Shown: positions 34,880 through 40,515 of the stretch, one piece after another
Numbering within the stretch: the first letter of the stretch is position 1
Layout of the letters: every line of letters starts with the position of its first letter
Origin: Teichococcus vastitatis
GTDB lineage: Bacteria > Pseudomonadota > Alphaproteobacteria > Acetobacterales > Acetobacteraceae
NCBI RefSeq assembly: GCF_003604215.1
Contig: NZ_QXGS01000027.1
Coordinates: 1 to 40,515, forward strand
Reading direction: 5' to 3'
Length of the DNA stretch: 40,515 nucleotides
Translations under genes and position numbers: made by a program
The notes under the pieces: generated by a model
What the model was told of the DNA's origin: nothing
Databases searched by the model: none
What the model saw: only the letters and a program-made list of their open reading frames with translations

Positions 34880-36769
34880 TCATGATTGAGCAACAGGCAA
34901 GCCCATGCCGATTAATCCAGCAAAGGCTTCCGATGGCATCGGCTTGGCAAAGAAGTAGCCCTGCACTTCGTCACAGCCTTGGGAAAGCAGCAGATCGGCT
35001 TGCGTCTTGAACTCGACGCCCTCCGCATTGGCGCGGACTCCCAACGCACGGCTCATCCCCATCACGGCATTCACGATCGCAGCGGCGTTGGGATCCTGGC
35101 CAAGGTTTCGAACGAAGGATCGGTCTATCTTGATTTTGTCGAATGGAAAGCGTTGCAGATAGCCGAGGCTGGAGTAACCCGTGCCGAAGTCATCCATGGC
35201 GATCTTGATGCCGAGCTGGCGCAGACGGCCCAGGATCGCCAGCGTGTCCTCCGTATCATTGAGCAGCACGCCTTCGGTGATCTCCAACTCCAAACGCTCT
35301 GGCGAAAGGCCCGAACATCTCAAGGCCGATACAACGACATCATAAAAGCCCGCTTGCCGGAACTGCACAGGAGACACGTTGACCGCGATCGATAAAGGTT
35401 CAGCCCAACGGGACGCCTGCAGGCAGGCTTCCTTGATGGCCCATGCTCCGATCTGCCCGATCAAGCCAGTTTCCTCGGCCAGCGGAATGAATTGATCCGG
35501 TGAAATATTGCCATGATCCGGCCGTTCCCAACGCAGCAGGGCCTCGGCACCGGTAATCCTACCCGTATCGAGGCGGATCTGCGGCTGGTACGCCAGGCGG
35601 AAGCTGCCGTTGGCCAGCGCAAGGCGCAGGTCGATCTCGAGAGCTCGACGTTCATGGAGCTTCTGGTTCATCTCGGGGGCAAAGAAGCAGTGCCCGCCGC
35701 GGCCAGCTTCTTTGGCCCGGTAAAGAGCAAGGTCTGCATTGCGCATCACCTGCGTACCATCCAGGGGTTGATCTGGCGCAGACATCGCGATGCCGACGCT
35801 GACGCCGATCAGAGCCTGGCCAGCATTCAACAGCACCGGCTCTGAGAGCGCGGTGGTGAGCCGGCGGGCAAGTGCGTCAGCTGCTTCCGGTTGCTGAATA
35901 TCGGGTTGGATGATGGCAAACTCGTCGCCACCCAGCCGAGCTAAGGTATCGCCCTCCCGCAAGCAGGATGACATCCGGGCTGCCACCACCTTCAGCAACT
36001 CGTCGCCCGCGGCATGACCCAGCGTATCATTCACCTCCTTGAAGCGATCAAGATCGAGGCACAGCACAGCCGTGATGCCGTGGTCTCGCCGGGCCCTTGC
36101 CAGCGCCTGCGACAAGCGGTCCGCGAAGAGTCCACGATTCGGCAGGCCCGTGAGGAGATCGTGGGCCGCAAGAAAACTCGCGCGCCGCAGCGCGTCATCG
36201 AGCAGGCGAAGCGGTGCCACGCGCAGGATCACATAGATCAGGCCACCCAATGCGCTGGAGCAGAGGCCCACGATCAATGTGGCGATCAAAGGCCGCCACA
36301 GTGAGCGCGCGGCCACTGTGCGGCCATAAATCACACCATCCACCGAGATCATGGCTTCGACGCTGGCCAGGGGCCATTCCGGGACCTCGGCGGGAACGGC
36401 TTCCAGAATCAGGCGCCCCTCATTGTTGAATACGCGGCGCAGCTCTCCTGAGGCGCGGCCTTGCTCCGGTGCAGTGACCTTGACGGCAGAAAGTTCCCAG
36501 AAGGCTGGGCTCAACCGCGATAGCTCGGCGATCTCCAGCGCATGGAGCGTGGCACTGGCCTCGAGCGCACCGAGCACACGGTAGCGGGCGGCGGCGAAGA
36601 AGGTTGCGGGAAGGGCCAGGGCGATCAGAAGCGCCGCCAGGGCGGCCAAGCCGGCAACAACCCGTGCAACAGCCATCCTCGGCATATCGGGGTTCGTCGG
36701 AAGCACGCGCAACCGCGACTGTGCCGCGGCCGAGGTGCGTACGATTCCAGACAACATTGCGGACAGCAC
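34880..36769 (-). CDS. Membrane-bound GGDEF-EAL cyclic-di-GMP protein
   Basis: This 629-aa protein has an N-terminal membrane helix (about 33-60), a periplasmic region of about 100 residues, a second helix (about 160-183), then GGDEF and EAL domains. GGDEF is intact at 280-284 and is preceded by the inhibitory-site motif REGD (271-274). In the EAL half, EALLRW (409-414), EITEG, DDFGTGYSS and AEGVE are present, so both synthesis and hydrolysis of cyclic-di-GMP are chemically possible. The periplasmic region shows no domain I recognise; its layout recalls YfiN/CHASE8-type sensors. The start is GTG at 36769, with GGAGA seven bases upstream. A YfiR-like gene is divergent, which suggests periplasmic control. 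Confidence 0.92.
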   Translation of the reverse strand: MLSAMLSGIVRTSAAAQSRLRVLPTNPDMPRMAVARVVAGLAALAALLIALALPATFFAAARYRVLGALEASATLHALEIAELSRLSPAFWELSAVKVTAPEQGRASGELRRVFNNEGRLILEAVPAEVPEWPLASVEAMISVDGVIYGRTVAARSLWRPLIATLIVGLCSSALGGLIYVILRVAPLRLLDDALRRASFLAAHDLLTGLPNRGLFADRLSQALARARRDHGITAVLCLDLDRFKEVNDTLGHAAGDELLKVVAARMSSCLREGDTLARLGGDEFAIIQPDIQQPEAADALARRLTTALSEPVLLNAGQALIGVSVGIAMSAPDQPLDGTQVMRNADLALYRAKEAGRGGHCFFAPEMNQKLHERRALEIDLRLALANGSFRLAYQPQIRLDTGRITGAEALLRWERPDHGNISPDQFIPLAEETGLIGQIGAWAIKEACLQASRWAEPLSIAVNVSPVQFRQAGFYDVVVSALRCSGLSPERLELEITEGVLLNDTEDTLAILGRLRQLGIKIAMDDFGTGYSSLGYLQRFPFDKIKIDRSFVRNLGQDPNAAAIVNAVMGMSRALGVRANAEGVEFKTQADLLLSQGCDEVQGYFFAKPMPSEAFAGLIGMGLPVAQS

Positions 36770-37066
36770 CTGAGCATCTCCAGTGAGTCATACGAATATG
36801 CGCCAAGTTGAAGAAGAAAATGTAAAGGTTTCCCCTGCTCCGTGACTGCACCTGGTGAGATTAGGCACCATTTTTGTCTTTTGTTTAGAGCAGGATCTTA
36901 CCGTTGGCCAAGCGGAAACCCCCGGGATGAACCCACCCGATGGAGCCGCAGAAGCCATAAGGGCAGAGCTTTGATCAAGTCTTCGCCGTCACGTCAGAAA
37001 GCGCCGGATATCATAGCCGTCGCCGTCCGCAGGCGAGTTCACGCGTGCGGAGTTCGGTTGTGCGGG
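36770..37066. promoter_or_regulatory. Divergent promoter region of the GGDEF-EAL and YfiR/TonB genes
   Basis: This stretch of roughly 300 bp contains AT-rich segments (36800-36832 and 36868-36888) that are unusual in this DNA and probably hold the two promoters. No riboswitch or regulator box that I know could be recognised. An open frame runs through it from 36842 into the YfiR-like gene, but its sequence is not signal-peptide-like. Confidence 0.4.
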
Positions 37067-37579
37067 ATGGTGGCACTGGCGGCACTGGGCACGTTGGCAT
37101 GTGTCTCCCCGGTGCGGGCTGAATTGGGTCTTTCCGACCTTCAGGTCATGGCGCGCGTCACCGGCTTCCTCGAGCCGCCGCTCCGAGGGGTGGTACCCTT
37201 TGGAATCGTGTACCCTGCCGGTAGTATCACCGGGCATGGCGAGGGTCGTCGGCTCCTGGCTCTCCTGAATGACAGCCTCGCCGCCGGGGCCGTTGTGTTG
37301 CGGCCGGAGATGATCACGTTTGATGAGGCGATAAGCGGCCGGTTCCCGGTTCTGTTGCTGACGGAAGCCATGGCACCGCAGGCCCCTGACCTGGCCCGCT
37401 CCCTACGCGGCAGCGGCGTTCTGACCATGAGTTCGGCTCCAACGCTGGTGAATGACGGCTTGGCTGTGCTGGCTGTCCGTAGCCATCCCCGCGTGGAGAT
37501 CTTTGTCAGCCGCAAGGCCGCTCACTCGTCCGGCATTTTCTTCGCCAATGCCTTCCGCATGATGATCCAGGAGCGCTGA
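37067..37579 (+). CDS. YfiR-like periplasmic protein
   Basis: From the ATG at 37067 this gives 170 aa: a signal peptide (MVALAALGTLACVSPVRA), then a small domain whose second half, LVNDGLAVLAVRSHPRVEIFVSRKAAHSSGIFFANAF, resembles the C-terminal part of YfiR/DUF4154 proteins. In Pseudomonas, YfiR is a periplasmic repressor of the diguanylate cyclase YfiN. The cysteines known from YfiR are absent from the mature part here, so the match is distant. The start is uncertain, since the frame is open back to 36842. The TonB receptor gene begins 4 bp after the stop, so the two are surely co-transcribed. Confidence 0.6.
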   Translation: MVALAALGTLACVSPVRAELGLSDLQVMARVTGFLEPPLRGVVPFGIVYPAGSITGHGEGRRLLALLNDSLAAGAVVLRPEMITFDEAISGRFPVLLLTEAMAPQAPDLARSLRGSGVLTMSSAPTLVNDGLAVLAVRSHPRVEIFVSRKAAHSSGIFFANAFRMMIQER

Positions 37580-37583
37580 TGTG

Positions 37584-39632
37584 ATGCGGATTTCCTTCGT
37601 GCGCTGCGCGTCGGCACTGAGGTCTGTTCTGACGATGTCGTTCGCCATCGCCGGCCTGCTCGTGACGCCGCTCGCGGCGTCTTCGCAAGGGCTCGACCAC
37701 AAGGCCTTTGAAGAACTGTTTGGCGAACCCGTCACCACCAGCGCGACCGGCAAGCCGCAGCGTGCCTCCGACGTGCCTGTGGCCATGAACATCATTACTG
37801 CCGAGCAGATCAGGCGGTCCGGCGCCCATGATCTGGCTGAGGTTCTGGCACGCTTCACCTCGCTGGACGTCATGCAGTACGGCGCCACGGATTTCAACGT
37901 CACTGCACGCGGCTATGCGGCCCCGAACACTCCGCGGATGTTGGTTCTGGTGAACGGCCGCCAAGTTTACCGGGATGACTATGGTCGCGTGTCATGGTCG
38001 AACATCCCCGTACAGCTTTCCGAAATTCGGCAGATCGAAGTGGTGCGCGGTCCGAACAGTGCCTTGTTCGGGTATAATGCTGGGGCAGGGGTGATCAACA
38101 TCATCACGTTCGACCCGGCTCATGAACGTGTATCAAGCCTTACGACCCGGATCGGCAACGGCCAGTACCGTGAGGTTTCAGGTGCCGTGACCATGCCTGT
38201 TGGGGAGTACTCAGGATTGCGCCTGTCGGCCGGATTGCGCCGAGAACGCGCGTGGCAGGGTGGCTACAGCAGTTACGAGACCGTATTCAACTCCGATCAA
38301 GATCCACGACGCAGCCAAGCCTCTGCGGACGGGCGTTTCCAGATCCGGGATGGAATACGGCTCAGTCTGGACGCAAGTTACTCAAGGTCGGTCAGCGGCG
38401 AACTGCAACTTCCCGGCATTGTTGTCCCCTGGGACCTGAAGAGCTGGAGCATCCGCAGTGGCCTCACGATGGATTCCGCGTCGGGTCTATGGGAGGTTTC
38501 CCTCTACCATAATGCTCTTGATGCTGCCTTGGCCGGTGTACCGACCAACACTCAAGGTGTGACCGTTGTTCAGCTCAGCAACACCGCAAAGCTCGGAACG
38601 GCTCATATCCTCCGGCCGATGCTGGAGTTCCGCCGCAACGACATCGCTGGCAGCGATGGCACAGGTGGCGATGGGTCTCTTCTGTCGGTTCCGAATACCC
38701 GCACGAGCTACAATGTCTTGGCCGCGGGAATGATGTGGAACTGGGCAATCCGCCCGAATCTCGAATCCACTGCGGCGCTCCGCTATGACCAGCTTTCATC
38801 CCAGGCCGAGGGTTACGACGCCGTGGCCGGCATTTCCTCCCCCGACGCCGCTTACGAGCGTAACTGGAAAACATGGTCTTGGAACGCAGGGCTGGTCTGG
38901 AAGGCGACGGAGATCGATATCTTCCGTCTGGGTGCTGCGCGTGGAGTCGTGCTGCCGAGTGATTATGATCTGTCAGCCTATTCGCCGGTGCCGCTGCTAG
39001 GGCTGACGGTTTTCGGCAATCCACTGCTGAAGCCGACTACCGTCGATAACTATGACCTAGAGTACCGTCGACGTGTTGCTCTCATCGATGGACAAGCTAG
39101 CATTACGGGCTTCTTCCAGAACAACCGCGGCATCAACACGTCACTGGGTGCTTTTCCATCTCTTGTATCGCAAGATGATCGGCCTCGCCTAATGCCCTAC
39201 GGTATTGGTACGTCACATGCTTATGGCGCTGAGGTGTCGTTGACCGGCAAACTTCTATCTTCATGGGATTGGGGCGCTGAGTACCGGTTCACGATGGTGG
39301 AGACCGACCGTAACCCAAGCTATGCGGATTTTTCCGGCGCGTCACCGAAGCACTTGCTCTCGGCCCGTGGCGGTTGGGGGATAGGACGTCTGCGGATCGA
39401 CCTTTACGGACGTTATGCCACAGAGATGAGGGGTTACAGGATCCGGGAGCGGGGCATCCTGCCTGTGGAGGTAGGGGACTACGCGTCACTGTCAGGCAGG
39501 GTTGGCTTGCGCGTGAGCGAGGCTGTCACGGCGGCTATGGAAGCCAACAGCATCCTGAATGAGCGGCAGCGGCAAAGCATTGGCATCGACGCAGAGCGAC
39601 GCGTCTACTTTTCTCTGCGAGCGGCTTTCTGA
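37584..39632 (+). CDS. TonB-dependent outer-membrane receptor
   Basis: This 682-aa protein has a signal peptide (LTMSFAIAGLLVTPLAASSQ), a plug domain (about 50-170: SDVPVAMNIITAEQIRRSG, MLVLVNGRQVYRDDYG, IEVVRGPNSALFGYNAGAGV) and a beta-barrel ending in Phe (YFSLRAAF), the usual outer-membrane insertion signal. The LFGEPVTTSATGKPQRASDVP start resembles receptors that I have seen paired with YfiR-type proteins and signalling enzymes rather than with uptake genes. No siderophore or cobalamin genes are nearby. It is translated right behind the YfiR-like gene (AGGAG in that gene's last codons). The ligand is unknown. Confidence 0.92.
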   Translation: MRISFVRCASALRSVLTMSFAIAGLLVTPLAASSQGLDHKAFEELFGEPVTTSATGKPQRASDVPVAMNIITAEQIRRSGAHDLAEVLARFTSLDVMQYGATDFNVTARGYAAPNTPRMLVLVNGRQVYRDDYGRVSWSNIPVQLSEIRQIEVVRGPNSALFGYNAGAGVINIITFDPAHERVSSLTTRIGNGQYREVSGAVTMPVGEYSGLRLSAGLRRERAWQGGYSSYETVFNSDQDPRRSQASADGRFQIRDGIRLSLDASYSRSVSGELQLPGIVVPWDLKSWSIRSGLTMDSASGLWEVSLYHNALDAALAGVPTNTQGVTVVQLSNTAKLGTAHILRPMLEFRRNDIAGSDGTGGDGSLLSVPNTRTSYNVLAAGMMWNWAIRPNLESTAALRYDQLSSQAEGYDAVAGISSPDAAYERNWKTWSWNAGLVWKATEIDIFRLGAARGVVLPSDYDLSAYSPVPLLGLTVFGNPLLKPTTVDNYDLEYRRRVALIDGQASITGFFQNNRGINTSLGAFPSLVSQDDRPRLMPYGIGTSHAYGAEVSLTGKLLSSWDWGAEYRFTMVETDRNPSYADFSGASPKHLLSARGGWGIGRLRIDLYGRYATEMRGYRIRERGILPVEVGDYASLSGRVGLRVSEAVTAAMEANSILNERQRQSIGIDAERRVYFSLRAAF

Positions 39633-39837
39633 ATATGGGCCGCACTTCGTTTCCATAGGCCGGAGTGATCTGCGCTCCTTTGAGCAAGGTGCCGCAGAAG
39701 TACAACTGGGGGATGGGATCATCCCAGATGAGAGTTGCCTGAATTGCGCCGTAGGTATCGATAGAATAGTCCTGGAGAAGGCATGGAACAGGATAAAGCC
39801 AAAGGATCACAGAAGCACAGGCTGGAGCTATTTCCAA

Positions 39838-40447
39838 TCAATCTGCATCGTATCCTGCGTTGGCGAAGTAGTTGGCGCATTCCTCTGGCAGGTAGAGGTC
39901 GAGGATCCGGCCGTTGGCGTTCCACAGGCCGTGGATGGTGCGCTCGGCGGCTTTGCGCAGGTGCGCCTTGAGCTTGGAGAACGCCTGCTCGATCGGGTTG
40001 AAGTTGGGGCTGTATGGCGGGAGGAAGAGCAGCGTTGCGCCAGCCGCTTCGATCGCCTCGCGCACGGCCGGAGCCTTATGGCTCGACAGGTTGTCCATGA
40101 TGACGATGTCGCCGGGCGAGAGGTCGGGTACGAGTACCTGGCAGACATAGGCGACGAAGGCATCGCGGTTGATCGGGCCATCAAGCACCATTGGTGCAAC
40201 CATGCCCGTGCGCCGCAAGCCTGCAACGAGCGTGGTGGTCTTCCAGTGTCCGTGCGGCACGCCGGAGCGCAGCCGCTCGCCACGCGGGCAACGGCCATGG
40301 CGTCGCGCCATGTTGGTGGAGGCCTAGGTTTCGTCGATGAAGACCAGCCGCTCGGGATCGAAATCGAGTTGACCGTCGAACCATTCCTTGCGCTGCTTCA
40401 GGACGTGCGGGCGGTCCTGCTCGGTGGCGTGCGCCGACTTTTTTTCT
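39838..40447 (-). pseudogene. IS630-family transposase, truncated and with an internal stop
   Basis: The minus strand encodes the C-terminal two-thirds of an IS630-type DDE transposase: KKSAHATEQDRPHVLKQRKE, LDFDPERLVFIDET, a TAG codon at 40324-40326 where Trp is expected, then ASTNMARRHGRCPRGERLR, VIMDNLSSHKAPAV and PPYSPNFNPIEQAFSKLK, ending NYFANAGYDAD. The Asp and Glu of the DDE triad are present. Upstream of about 40447 the sequence no longer looks like IS630 and soon meets a stop, so the N-terminal helix-turn-helix half is missing. The gene is inactive. The frame from 40311 (157 aa) is only its uninterrupted part. Confidence 0.85.
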
Positions 40448-40515
40448 AGGCTGGCAAAGTTGGCTGTCTGCTAACACGGTTCCTACAGCGGTGTGATTGC
40501 CCTGGGGGAGTTGGA

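Noticed and set aside
36770-37066. A riboswitch upstream of the TonB receptor operon
   Set aside because: No cobalamin-box or other known riboswitch core could be seen.
39535-39837. A minus-strand frame (100 aa) after the TonB receptor gene
   Set aside because: Half of it is antisense to the receptor's C-terminus and the rest has no recognisable domain or start signal.

Overview
This is a GC-rich window that looks like an alphaproteobacterial plasmid or chromid, most plausibly from the Acetobacteraceae (Roseomonas-like). That guess rests on three things: the many Bug-type (TctC) solute receptors, the RepA-type plasmid initiator, and the family flavour of the enzymes. No rRNA, tRNA or CRISPR array was seen. 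The genus is an inference.

Layout. (1) 78-1259: a dead IS5-family element. (2) 1320-8816, minus strand: a catabolic operon reading 2-oxoglutarate-dehydrogenase-like E1, a CaiB-family mesaconyl-CoA C1-C4 transferase, a methylsuccinyl-CoA dehydrogenase, a Bug receptor and an SDR. Divergent to it is a LysR gene broken by a 1-nt frameshift (8979-10003), followed by a D-2-hydroxyglutarate-dehydrogenase-like flavoenzyme. (3) 11812-15481, minus strand: a second operon with a thiamine-diphosphate (ThDP) enzyme, a D-2-hydroxyacid dehydrogenase and another Bug receptor, divergent from an intact paralogous LysR (15543-16487). The three promoter regions of these two blocks share an AGCTATA-type motif. 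(4) 16540-17185: a decayed IS5-type transposase. (5) 17225-18488: a plasmid origin, with repA flanked by iteron-like repeats. (6) 19237-23923: a mevalonate-catabolism locus (Bug receptor, class II HMG-CoA reductase, HMG-CoA lyase) with a convergent MocR regulator and an 11-bp direct repeat upstream. (7) 24010-31594: a transposase scrap, a HAD hydrolase, an exported alpha/beta hydrolase, an MFS exporter fused to a monooxygenase-like domain, HtpG and a DUF4112 protein. (8) 31815-34745: an MpaB/DUF2236 oxygenase, a DnaQ-like exonuclease, a 56-aa acidic protein and a PRISE-type reductase. (9) 34880-39632: a membrane GGDEF-EAL protein divergent from a YfiR-like periplasmic protein and a TonB-dependent receptor. 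(10) 39838-40447: a disabled IS630 transposase.

How the genes may work together. Operon 2 and the flavoenzyme can be read as one undescribed route (inference): a 2-hydroxy-3-methylglutarate-like acid is oxidised to the 2-oxo acid, decarboxylated to 2-methylsuccinyl-CoA, oxidised to mesaconyl-C1-CoA and isomerised to mesaconyl-C4-CoA. The mevalonate block would import mevalonate, oxidise it to HMG-CoA and split it to acetoacetate and acetyl-CoA. The GGDEF-EAL/YfiR/TonB block looks like an envelope-sensing cyclic-di-GMP module. The window reads as plasmid cargo of niche catabolic operons assembled among decaying insertion sequences.
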